Of a stretch of 60,000 nucleotides of DNA, positions 37,804-47,490 are shown in pieces. The stretch is from Strigamia acuminata. Lineage: Eukaryota; Arthropoda; Chilopoda; Geophilomorpha; Linotaeniidae. The notes beneath the pieces were generated by a model. The model had not been told where the DNA came from. It worked only from the letters and a program-made list of their open reading frames with translations, and ran no database searches. The stretch spans positions 60,089,369 to 60,149,368 of the forward strand of contig OX442314.1 in the NCBI GenBank assembly GCA_949358305.1. Direction: 5' to 3'. Numbering within the stretch: position 1 is the stretch's first letter; each line of letters begins with the position of its first letter. A program made the position numbers and the translations under genes.

Positions 37804-39978
37804 ATGGCTTCCAAGCGGGACGATGAACCTTTCGGAGAAACATTCGGTGTGGGGTTTCCGAGCCACGAGATATGTCCAGTTTGCTCAGGTCACGGTGTGG
37901 AGGAGGACCCGCCGCGAGCCGCTCCCACCTGTCGAGCATGCAACGGGAATGGGGACTTGCCAAGGAATCTATTCGCGGTTTGGATGAGACAGATTTTTGG
38001 ATGGGCGTTGCGTCGACGCAGGCAAGATAACATTAATATTGGCGGTGTTACATATCCACCGTTTAGGGCGCTCAACGGGAGCCCGGCTTCAATTCTGCGT
38101 TTCGAGGCGGTACATCGCTGGTACTGGCAGCGTGCGCGACGAGTGGCGCAAACAAATCATGTTAACCTTCGCCGGTGGATTTATCCTGGTACCAGCATCG
38201 CCCAACTTCTTGACTCGCCGGCTGGGGACCCACTACATCGTGAGCAGCCTGCAACACGTGCAATGATGGGACGAGAGGTTATTTCGTCTCTTCAGGAGAC
38301 TATCAATGGTAATGTACATCAGGTTCAAGAGGCTATTGCGCGAGCTGTTGCGCATTTGTCAGACTTGCCAGTAGACGCTGATGATGGCTGGAGCAGTGGT
38401 GACGACGATGATGCGTTATTTGCGAGCGCCTCGTCGCAATTTGAAGCGCAACCCAGCCTGACACCTGCATCCCCGGATTTGACTTTGAATTTATGTTATG
38501 AACGTGACAGTTCAGTGATGGACGGAATGATAGAACAGGAAAACGAGGAGATTGAGCGGGAACGGACCAGCACACCGCCAGTGCGAGATTGTGGATCCGA
38601 GTTGAGTATTACTCCGCCCTTATTGGGACCAATCAATGAGGTAATTATCGAAACACCTCCTGATCAAGTCGTAAATGCGCAAGGACCCGAGAAGAAGGCC
38701 AAGGATCCGCGCACAGTTAATTTGCCGCGATCTCCAACCCAAAGACCAGCTTCGGGTGCTCAGAGTCGCCAATCCACTGTGAGGATCGTACCTCGCGAAA
38801 CGTCGCAACCTGTCCTTGTATCCCATTTTCGAGTGGTACCAAATGCACCCCCGGGAAATACTAGCGCAACTATACCTCCTAATAGTACTGTAACTATCTC
38901 TGATCGATTATACCTGACAGGGTCTCATTTGGAATCAGCGCAACCCCAGCTGGGCGATGGTACATCAACCGTTACATCAGCTACTCATTGTGATTTATCT
39001 ACAGACAGATCTGGAATTAGCACAAAGCCGGTGCATACATTTGAAGTCGTCTACGAGTTATTAAACCGATATGAGGTAAACGTATATGCGCGAGATGTGC
39101 ATTTCTCACCATCCAGATTCTATATGGAGCGCCGAGGTTGGATAGCGTTGATAAATTTCATGATGGACCGTGATTTTAATATCCTACAAGCTGATTTCCA
39201 AGAAGTATTTAATGAAATGCTTCTACGCATACGTACCATGTCCAACCAGATTCAGCACCGTTTGAGTCAATGTGACCTTTATGATCGAGTAAATGCCCTG
39301 GAGTTGTTAATATGGGCGATGCATGAGGAAGTCTCCCAGGTACTTCACCAGGTTTTGAGGCGACGTGAACGACGCGGGGGAGGCAGCGAGCGACGAAATC
39401 TGGAATATATGCGAAGATATGAGATGGAGATAGAACGGCTCGGCGAGCGGCATTGGGCAGATAGACGAGCCGTGGAGGAGGCTAGTGAGGAGGAATTCAG
39501 ACGAAATCGAGAGCGGACCCGTTTAGCTGAATTGCGCGGAATACGGTGTTCGACTGGCTATCGTTATGTGTTCTTGCCTCCTGCCCCACGCACAAGACAA
39601 AGTGAGTGGGATGCAACCCAACCGTTTATAACTCTGGAACTTCTTCCAAGCTTGATGCCTCCCACCACGATTCGTTGTAACTTTGCTGAGGGAGAACAAG
39701 GATGTCTCCAATTTGATATGTCGATTCGAGCTCAGCGACAGCTTTTCCGATCTTTAGCCATTGCGGACTTGCATATGTTTCGTTCGGAGGCTGATCCGTT
39801 GTTGCATCTTCTTTACCGGAGGTATGGAGAATATTTTTTGGCTCACTGTCTTTTCGAAATAAATCGGCAGGGCGCACGTACATTCCAAGATGCGCGACGT
39901 GTTGTGGTAGAAATGGCATTTAATATGCTAATCTATTTCCGAGATCCTCAACATCGTCAAACCTTGGAATTCGAGTGA
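37804..39978 (+). CDS. ORF3 of element C, with a pair of DnaJ-type CxxCxGxG motifs
   Basis: 724 residues from the ATG at 37804, chosen for its good context (CCAACATGG) and because upstream codons of the same frame look non-coding. Near the start are two exact CxxCxGxG motifs, CPVCSGHG (24-31) and CRACNGNG (43-50): the zinc-binding repeats typical of DnaJ/Hsp40 type I proteins, but without a J domain. A central acidic/serine-rich part and a conserved-looking C-terminal half (helical, Arg/Glu-rich, about 480-724) follow. There is no signal peptide or membrane helix. It takes the env position. Element B ORF3 has a similar motif, although its pol is clearly different. Function unknown. Confidence 0.75.
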   Translation: MASKRDDEPFGETFGVGFPSHEICPVCSGHGVEEDPPRAAPTCRACNGNGDLPRNLFAVWMRQIFGWALRRRRQDNINIGGVTYPPFRALNGSPASILRFEAVHRWYWQRARRVAQTNHVNLRRWIYPGTSIAQLLDSPAGDPLHREQPATRAMMGREVISSLQETINGNVHQVQEAIARAVAHLSDLPVDADDGWSSGDDDDALFASASSQFEAQPSLTPASPDLTLNLCYERDSSVMDGMIEQENEEIERERTSTPPVRDCGSELSITPPLLGPINEVIIETPPDQVVNAQGPEKKAKDPRTVNLPRSPTQRPASGAQSRQSTVRIVPRETSQPVLVSHFRVVPNAPPGNTSATIPPNSTVTISDRLYLTGSHLESAQPQLGDGTSTVTSATHCDLSTDRSGISTKPVHTFEVVYELLNRYEVNVYARDVHFSPSRFYMERRGWIALINFMMDRDFNILQADFQEVFNEMLLRIRTMSNQIQHRLSQCDLYDRVNALELLIWAMHEEVSQVLHQVLRRRERRGGGSERRNLEYMRRYEMEIERLGERHWADRRAVEEASEEEFRRNRERTRLAELRGIRCSTGYRYVFLPPAPRTRQSEWDATQPFITLELLPSLMPPTTIRCNFAEGEQGCLQFDMSIRAQRQLFRSLAIADLHMFRSEADPLLHLLYRRYGEYFLAHCLFEINRQGARTFQDARRVVVEMAFNMLIYFRDPQHRQTLEFE

Positions 39979-41879
39979 ACAACAATCCTAAAACGTGACT
40001 TTGTGCGCAAGTTGTTTGCAAATTGAAGTCGGGAGATCGTATTAATGGGCGCTTCGTAAAATTCCTCCGCTTCGGCGTTGAGTTGAAGGACTTGATACGA
40101 GGATCCTGGTGATTTGCGAAGACGTTGTGCGCACTTCAACCTACTATTCATCATTATTTTGTGTTTTCATCATATTTTCATCTCTAATTGTGTCAAAAAT
40201 GCGCCGCCAGATTGTGGATCTCTGGTAAATGCCCTAATAAAACATCTCCGCAGTTGTGCGTTGAGTTTGGGCTGGCCCGCATTTAAATATCCTCACGGTA
40301 TCCACAACCAACATTCATCATCATCTTTAAATCTTCATCATTTTCCCGTTCCGCCATGCGATTCCATTGATGAGGCGCTCCGTAAAATATCTCTCGAGTT
40401 GGAGGACTTGATGGAACGAGCTTGGGCAGCGGTAATATGTTGATTTGAAGAACAAATAATTATTATTAGTGTTTCATCATAAAGTGTTATTATTTTTTGC
40501 GCACGTTTTTCAATTGTGATAATTCTCACTGATAATTTATATTTTTATTTAATTATTTTTACGTTTTTAGTGCTTTAGAATCGGACAATTGGATTTTTAA
40601 TGCTACAATTATGTTTTTATTTAAGTGCAATTCTAATTTTGATAATTTTTTTAGTTATATTATTGAAATATCTATTTTAGTTTAATATCTTTTTGTGCCA
40701 TAATCATTCCAGAATTACCTTCATTTAATTATAACAATCGTCCTAAAGATTAGGAATTTAATTCTATTTAATTTTGAATTTAATTTCATTTGATTTCAGT
40801 TAACCTTTATTTTAGCGCAATTATTCTGGAATGATCCAAGTTAGTATTCAATGTTTAAATTTATTTAATGAATATTTTTCTTTAATCATTTAGCATTTAA
40901 TCAAGATTATTGTGATACTTTTTTGACCCTTTATTTAATTTTGTGATATTTTCTGGTCAACATATTTAATTTCGTGGCAATACGAGTAGTATTGTGCGCG
41001 CGGGTATTTGTTATATTTCTAATATTATATTTTTGTTTTCCATTTCATTCATAGAATTAATAACCTAATTATCCTTGCGCAAAGTTTCGCGCATCCATTT
41101 AAAAAGTTCCTATTAATCTGAAATCATACTTACCTTATGCAGATTGCATAATTATGTACCTTACCTTTATTTTGTGTTTGTTTTGCGCAATTACGCGCAT
41201 CCTACCATAACATAAATACCCAATCTGATTTAATAAATCCCATCACGATTCCTGATAATTCTCATGTGTCGGCTCTTTATTTTTGTTTAATTTAAAATTG
41301 TTTATTCGATGATTTTTATACAGGAAGCAAAAGTTTGTTTATACAAAAAAGTAAAAGTGTTTAAAATTTTTATTTCATAAATTGTTTGGATAAAATGTAT
41401 AGACTCTCGTCCGTCCTAGGTATTGTCGGCCCCTTTAGGTTTAGTGTTCGTCCTCCTTGTGTCGTCCCTGTTCGTCTTGTGATTTCGAGTAGAATGATTT
41501 AAAATTTACCATTGTGACTTTACAAAAAATTTTAGTTTAAATTTATTTTCAAAAGCCATGGTGATTTATTAATTTCTTGCCTTTAATAATTTAATTAATC
41601 TTTCATATTTAATCTAGTATTGTTTAACTTTAGTTTATTATTTTGACAAGGTTGTTGAATTTTTGCACAACGTGCATTATTTTAGACAGAGTTGTTCAGT
41701 CTTTGCGCAAACGCGCATCATTTTTATTTAATTTATTTTTAGTTTATTTTTGTCTACTTTTTTGATAATTTTGTGTAATTTTTGCGCATGGCGCATTATT
41801 ATTGTATGACTTTCCTTATCTCTTATCCTTTTATTCCCTTCGATAAATCTCGAATAATAAAAGCCTAAGGGGGGAGGGA
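39979..41879 (+). other. Long 3' untranslated region and polypurine tract of C
   Basis: 1.9 kb, AT-rich, no gene seen. It is studded with GCGC words, often in close pairs such as TTGCGCAATTACGCGCATCC, TTGCGCAAACGCGCATC and TTGCGCATGGCGCATT. The polypurine tract is 41867-41879. Confidence 0.6.
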
Positions 41880-42551
41880 TGTCACGGGCAGGTTACCCAC
41901 CCTTCTTTTTTGTTCATTTCTAACTTAGACTAACCCAATCTTAAGTTTTCTTATTTTTTCCCAATCTTTCTTTTCATCTAACATCGATGAATCATCTCTA
42001 AATATATGCGCAGCTTTATTGCGCGCATCTTATTATTTTCAACAATTAACCTTATTTTATACCTTCCACCCCCTCACCCACTCCAATCGACCTGGTCACA
42101 TGATTCATGTTTACCTGGTCGCTACTTTTATCCATAATCCACACTTCTCATACCTCTTTCAACGAGTTAACACCTCTTAGATTGAATTGAGTTTGTCAAT
42201 CTTTATTTTGCGCTTTAACACGCGCCCCTTCTAATTTAACACTTAATAGCGCCTCTTTTTGCCCACCTTTTATCCCTTCGCATGCCTGTGACATCCTACG
42301 CCCACCCGCATACGAATATCACTGCGCATACTCATTCTTTTTAAACGTAAAGACCCACAACGTGAGACTGAGCCCGTCGAATATAAATGATGTGTGTTAC
42401 AGCGAGTTAGGTTTATTCACCGTCCGATATCCGCATATGACGATGGCACAAACAGAGTAAATCTACGAACTTTGCCCGCTGATTTACGCTAACATCACTT
42501 TGCGCGTAAATTCAGATCAAATCAATTAAACATCTAAGTTGATTCGTAACA
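41880..42551 (+). repeat. 3' LTR of element C
   Basis: 672 bp; no difference from the 5' LTR was seen by eye. The site is directly preceded by the polypurine tract. Confidence 0.9.
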
Positions 42552-42835
42552 ATATCTTACATCGAAAATTCATCGCCAAATAATTTATACAAGCCTCGAC
42601 CGCGACTTGATTTAAATAATTAGTGCCTACGTATTTAAATCTTAATAATTCATTATTAATATTTAACCCAACTATTCGACTGAATAGCTAAACTTCCAGA
42701 GTGATTTAATGCCGATTCACGCTTATAACAACACGTGAACTTCTAATTTTTTTATCGGGATGCCGATATTTTTTAATTGTTGCGAACAATTTTTTGTAAT
42801 TCTTTGGTCAAAGAATAATTTCGAAAACTACTTAC

Positions 42836-42967
42836 TGTTGAAGCTTGTTTTCCTTGCTTGAATCGGCTAACTGAATTAGCGTTGAAATCTCTGAGTAGAA
42901 ACGCGAAGACGGGTTGAAGGGACGAAGTCACTAGTATCCGTGTGTTTAACGAAGTGTTTTTGTGCAA
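42836..42967 (-). CDS. Possible ORF3 leader exon of element B
   Basis: An ATG at 42967 opens 44 codons to ACA|GTAAGT, a consensus donor. Splicing in phase 0 to the acceptor at 28274 would add this leader to ORF3. It contains a mildly hydrophobic stretch (ILVTSSLQPVFAFLL). Element C lies inside the resulting intron. It could equally be an untranslated leader. Confidence 0.4.
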
Positions 42968-43284
42968 TGAACCCTGGGAATTTTATTCCCTATTAATTGT
43001 CGGGTTCGAGGTTTAATCACACCTCGTAAGTCTCGTACCTTCGTAATTACGCGAGATTATCACTTTTCAAAGTAATTCTCTGTATTTTGGTTAAAATACA
43101 TGTAAATACGACCAAAAAATTAAAATATTCTACCGAATATTTAATTCATCGCAACAAATTCATATTTTTAATATAAATTTCCATAAATATCGAAATATCT
43201 TGTCCCCTGGTGTTGAGATTATAAATCACTACACCTGTCAGACATGTAAATAATTATAGTCTTCAAGTTTTGAATAAAACTTTA

Positions 43285-46200
43285 TCAATTCCAACAGAAC
43301 TTTGAGGCTTTTCCTCGTTGTTGGTATGGTTTCTTAAATACTGCAGTGATGTTTCGCACGAAATTTTCATCTGCATATTTAGGATTTGGTTTTCGTTCTC
43401 GTCGTGGACGAGTGCTAGTTCGTGGAACTATCGGTTGGGGTTTGCGGGGTTTTCGAGGCGGTTTCTTTGGAATTTCGCTTCTTTTTAACGCCGCTTTCCT
43501 TTCCATAGCAGTTAAGCGTTGTCTATGTCTATGTTTAGACTTTGTGGGCGCAGATTTGTCAATCTGCACTGAAGTTGAGTCGGATAATTCCATTGGAATT
43601 TCTGAGGAAGTTTCAGGAATTAATTCCATTTCCTCAGCATCTGGAAGTTGATTACTTTCGTCCATCCATTTAGGATTTTCTTGAGGCGAGTAAGAGGCGG
43701 ACTTTTGTCCTATTTTCCAAGTCTCAATCGGGTACGACGGAGTATAGGGATACAACGCTTTAATATTTACTGATTTTTCAATCGAACCATCAGCTAATTT
43801 GCGTAATTTATACGCTCCGCCAGGAAGTACTTTAGTAATTTCCCACGGTCCATCTCTCTTCTCGGCAAATCCAGCGGAGATATTTTTATCTGCGCACGAG
43901 AGAATGTGAGTCTGTTTCCAAACTAAATCTCCAACTTCGAACTCCGTAATTACGAACTTTTGTTCGTGTATTTTTCTATGTCGTTCAAAATTCAATTGAA
44001 TTCTGCGATGCATCTCTTGATGCGATCTGCGTAATATATCTAATAGTACTCTGACATATTTTTCTGGATTTTCTTTGTCAAATGGATTGGCATGTTTGAT
44101 AATCCTTGGGTCGAAGGGTAATGTTACGATTCTCCCCGTGTTGAGTAGCATCGGGCTTGAACCCGTTGCCGACGAAACGTTATTTCTCATCGCGAACGCG
44201 AATTCGTCTAAATAACGTGGCCATTGCGTGTGCACATCTGTGTACAATGCCAGCATGGTTTTTATATCTCTATTGGCTCGCTCTGTCGGGTTCGCCTGGG
44301 CATGATACGTGCTTGTATGGGATGGGCGAATGTTGTACATTTCGCAATACTCATTGTAAATATCGGAAACAAATTGTTTTCCGTTATCGCTCACAATCTT
44401 TTTGGGGTGTCCCCATCTGTTTGTAACAGATCTTAATTCTTGAACGCAGTTAGCGCTCGTGGCTTTTGTCAAAGCCTTAATTTCAACGAACTTGGTACAA
44501 TTGTCAATAATGACAAAGATATACTGATTTTGGGACCTTCCCGCGGGTTTCGGGCCCATCAAGTCCATGTTAATACATTCCCAAGGATTGGTCATGTTGT
44601 GTGGTGTGTAAGGAGCTGCGTGCCTTTTCTGTTGAATAGGCTTGTACTGAGCACAGTGCGTGCAGCTTTTGACGTAGTTCCTGACACTTCTACTCATACC
44701 AGGCCAGAAATATATTAAACGCGTTTTTTCAAGCGTCTTACTCATCCCAGCGTGACCGCTTAGGGGGTGGCCATGACAAGCGAAGAGTACTCGTTTTACG
44801 AGTGAACTGGGTACAACAGCTTTAAAGCCGTTTCCCGAATCGTTTAATTCCTCTTCGAACGAAGGGTTAAAATAGATGATCATTTGATCACCATCAACTT
44901 CTTTTTTGTCTAAACAATAGTTTTTGACTTTGTTTTTCCATTCTTTTATTTCAGATTGTGGTATCCCAACAACCTTGTCATTCAATAAATATTCTCGAAT
45001 GCGTTTGCATTCAGTATCTAGTAACTGAGCATCTATTATTTCTCTCCTTGTAGGAGGGACTTCTTTAAGTACTTCAGTCAACGCACTGTACAAGGTTTCT
45101 TGTACTTCCTCCCCCTCCTTTTCTTCAGAACATTCTTTAGAATTTTCTGAAAAACGGACACGCACACTAGCCAAATATTCTCGTTTCTCTGGGGCACGAT
45201 TTAATGAAACAGAAGGATTTCCATCCCACTCAGGCCAGTATTGTTTAATTTCAACAGGTTCCACATGATCACGAAGAGGAATGTCTTCCTCTGTTAGTGG
45301 GGCTCTAGAAAGTGCATCTGCAACTTGGTTAGCAGCACCTTTTCGAAAAACAATTTTAAAATTTCCACATTGGATTCTTAAGGCCCATCGGCCAAATTTC
45401 CCAGATGGCTCAGGCGTTCGCATCAACCATTTCAGTGCTTCTGCATCTGACTCTAAAGTGAATGTACCATATTCGAGATATGGTTTAAATCGATCAATAG
45501 CCCACACGACTGCGAGACATTCGAGTTCCGGCGTTGTATAACGCTTCTCCGCTCCACGTAAAACTCTGCTTGCATAAGCTACAGGTCTGGGTACAGAAAT
45601 GTTTTTCTGCTTCTTTTCGTCGAATATATCGACGTCTTGGCAAAGGACAGCTCCTAAGCCTTCGTGAGAAGCGTCAGTCATGACAACAAATGGCAAAGTC
45701 ATATCTGGTTTGTGTAGACAATTGTCGCCACAAAGTAGCTCTTTAATTTTATTAAAAGCTTCTGTCTGCTCATCTCCCCATTCAAATGGAGTTTTCTCAT
45801 TCATCATACGTGTGTATGGTGCGGCAATAGTTCCGTGATTTGGAACAAACTTCCTGAAGAAGTTAGTCATGCCGTGAAAGCGCTGAATATCTTTAGCACA
45901 CGTGGGGGTGGGAAATTTCATGATCGCCGATATTTTATCGGGATCACCGAAGAGACCTTCGGGTTTAATCCAGTGGCCCAAGAATTTTAATTCTGTACGC
46001 CCAAAACGAGATTTCGCTTTATTTATTGTCATGTTGGCTTGGTTAAGCCTTTCTAAAACATCTCGAACATGTTTGAGATGATCATCCCAATTATCTGAAT
46101 ACACAATTACGTCATCCAAATAAACTAACGCGTAGTCTTGTAAAGCTGAGCCTAAAATGCCTTCCATCAGACGCTGGAAAGTACAAGGCGCATTGCAAAG

Positions 46201-47445
46201 GCCGAACGGCATTCGCACAAATTGATAAGGGCCGTTTGGCGTATAAAACGCCGTTTTTGGACGATCTTCCTCACACATTTCGACTTGGTAGTAACCTTTA
46301 ACAAGGTCAATAGACGTAAAATACTTTGCCGGACCAGTATTATGCAACAAAAGGTCAATACTTGGCATTTGTATTACTTCGACTTCAGTGATGGCATTTA
46401 GCCACCGGTAGTCAATGCACATCCTATACGAGCCGTCAGGCTTCGCAACAATGACGGGATGACTTATGAAGGGCCCTTTGGCCTTTTCAATGAGTCCATC
46501 CTGTTCCAATTCTGCAGCTAGTTTGGTCATAATGGCTCTCTTGGCCGGGTTATACATTCTATACTGCATTTTGGGCAATGAATGCCCTTCTTTGAACTTA
46601 ATACGATGTTGGGTCACGTTAGTGCACCCAACTTGATCACGAAATACATTCGGTATCGAGTTAACCACTTCGCGAAGTGCTAGTCTTTGTTCCGGAGTGC
46701 AGTCGCTCTCCTCAACTAATTTTTCATCCCAAGTCAACACAGGAGTGTCTGTTAACTCAATTGAGTTGAGAGTAGACGACAGTCCTAAATAATCGAAAGT
46801 AATTCGATTTAACGGGGCGAGGGCCAAATTGGCTTCTTCCGATTCATAAGGAGCGGACCAATTAGGTTTATCTGCACAAGAGAACTCTTGTAAATGTGGA
46901 TGCGGACTAATTTTCTGTCTGCGCATGAAATTGTGACCAAGTATCAAGCCACAAACTCGTTTTGCTAAAACGATGAAATTCATTGGTGTAAATTCATCAG
47001 CCCATTGCACGCACAAAGTTATTTGTCCGACAGGCTTGTGTGCTACGCCTACAGCGTTAACCAACATGTTTCTGGGGGCCTCTTGCAAAAATTCTGGCAA
47101 AGCCTGAGTTTCAGACAAGAGTTGTTCCCCAATGTAACATTGAGATGCTCCTGTATCCATGAGCGCGTTGTAGGTGAGTCTACCAATTGTGATCTTCATT
47201 CGAGGATCATCTTTATTATTACCTAAAGTAATATTGTGCAAATTATTGCCGCCTATGACTCTGTTGAGTCGGCGAAGTCTACAGAATTTCTTCGTGTAAC
47301 ACTTGTGGAGAAACAATGTCAGATTTTTTAATTGTTCTGTCATTTCTTGCAGATTTTCCTCTACTCCGCCACTATGACTAGTGGCTACTTCAAGACAAGT
47401 TGTGTCTACATCCATAAATACAGATTCCGACGTAGCATTAGCCAC
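43285..47445 (-). CDS. Pol of element B: protease, RT, RNase H, integrase
   Basis: 1,386 residues from the first usable codon; the frame is open back to the gag frameshift site. Domains in order: aspartic protease (ALMDTGASQC, near residue 95); RT with MCIDYRWLN and YLDD; RNase H (VMTDASHEGLGAVL to VADALSRAP); integrase with HHCC finger (GHPLSGHAG ... CTHCAQYKP) and all three catalytic acids (D in NMDLMGP, D in SDNGKQF, E in PTERANR); and a C-terminal domain (GDLVWKQTHI) followed by a basic tail rich in Lys, Arg and Pro. No internal stop or frameshift was found, so this enzyme set looks intact. Confidence 0.93.
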   Translation of the reverse strand: MANATSESVFMDVDTTCLEVATSHSGGVEENLQEMTEQLKNLTLFLHKCYTKKFCRLRRLNRVIGGNNLHNITLGNNKDDPRMKITIGRLTYNALMDTGASQCYIGEQLLSETQALPEFLQEAPRNMLVNAVGVAHKPVGQITLCVQWADEFTPMNFIVLAKRVCGLILGHNFMRRQKISPHPHLQEFSCADKPNWSAPYESEEANLALAPLNRITFDYLGLSSTLNSIELTDTPVLTWDEKLVEESDCTPEQRLALREVVNSIPNVFRDQVGCTNVTQHRIKFKEGHSLPKMQYRMYNPAKRAIMTKLAAELEQDGLIEKAKGPFISHPVIVAKPDGSYRMCIDYRWLNAITEVEVIQMPSIDLLLHNTGPAKYFTSIDLVKGYYQVEMCEEDRPKTAFYTPNGPYQFVRMPFGLCNAPCTFQRLMEGILGSALQDYALVYLDDVIVYSDNWDDHLKHVRDVLERLNQANMTINKAKSRFGRTELKFLGHWIKPEGLFGDPDKISAIMKFPTPTCAKDIQRFHGMTNFFRKFVPNHGTIAAPYTRMMNEKTPFEWGDEQTEAFNKIKELLCGDNCLHKPDMTLPFVVMTDASHEGLGAVLCQDVDIFDEKKQKNISVPRPVAYASRVLRGAEKRYTTPELECLAVVWAIDRFKPYLEYGTFTLESDAEALKWLMRTPEPSGKFGRWALRIQCGNFKIVFRKGAANQVADALSRAPLTEEDIPLRDHVEPVEIKQYWPEWDGNPSVSLNRAPEKREYLASVRVRFSENSKECSEEKEGEEVQETLYSALTEVLKEVPPTRREIIDAQLLDTECKRIREYLLNDKVVGIPQSEIKEWKNKVKNYCLDKKEVDGDQMIIYFNPSFEEELNDSGNGFKAVVPSSLVKRVLFACHGHPLSGHAGMSKTLEKTRLIYFWPGMSRSVRNYVKSCTHCAQYKPIQQKRHAAPYTPHNMTNPWECINMDLMGPKPAGRSQNQYIFVIIDNCTKFVEIKALTKATSANCVQELRSVTNRWGHPKKIVSDNGKQFVSDIYNEYCEMYNIRPSHTSTYHAQANPTERANRDIKTMLALYTDVHTQWPRYLDEFAFAMRNNVSSATGSSPMLLNTGRIVTLPFDPRIIKHANPFDKENPEKYVRVLLDILRRSHQEMHRRIQLNFERHRKIHEQKFVITEFEVGDLVWKQTHILSCADKNISAGFAEKRDGPWEITKVLPGGAYKLRKLADGSIEKSVNIKALYPYTPSYPIETWKIGQKSASYSPQENPKWMDESNQLPDAEEMELIPETSSEIPMELSDSTSVQIDKSAPTKSKHRHRQRLTAMERKAALKRSEIPKKPPRKPRKPQPIVPRTSTRPRRERKPNPKYADENFVRNITAVFKKPYQQRGKASKFCWN

Positions 47446-47449
47446 TTCT

Positions 47450-47490
47450 GGGGGATGGAATAAACCTTCGTCCCCCGGATCTAGTTTTTT
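47450..47490 (-). promoter_or_regulatory. -1 ribosomal frameshift signal, gag-pol of element B
   Basis: On the element strand: A AAA AAC (47490-47484) in gag register, immediately followed by the gag stop TAG, a 7-nt spacer (47483-47477), then GGGGGA (47476-47471) pairing with TCCCCC (47455-47450) over a 15-nt loop. The -1 frame is open from here into pol. Same heptamer and same spacer length as in element A. Confidence 0.75.

Larger units (their letters stand above)
28603..42551 (+). mobile_element. Ty3/Gypsy retrotransposon C, youngest insertion
   Basis: Two 672-bp LTRs (28603-29274 and 41880-42551) that look identical over their whole length, a primer site at 29279-29296, polypurine tract AAGGGGGGAGGGA at 41867-41879, and gag, pro, RT-RH, IN and ORF3 in order on the plus strand (13.9 kb). 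It is inserted in opposite orientation within element B, in the likely ORF3 intron. No clean target duplication is visible: flanks are ...AATGA on the left and ATATC... on the right. Confidence 0.92.
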
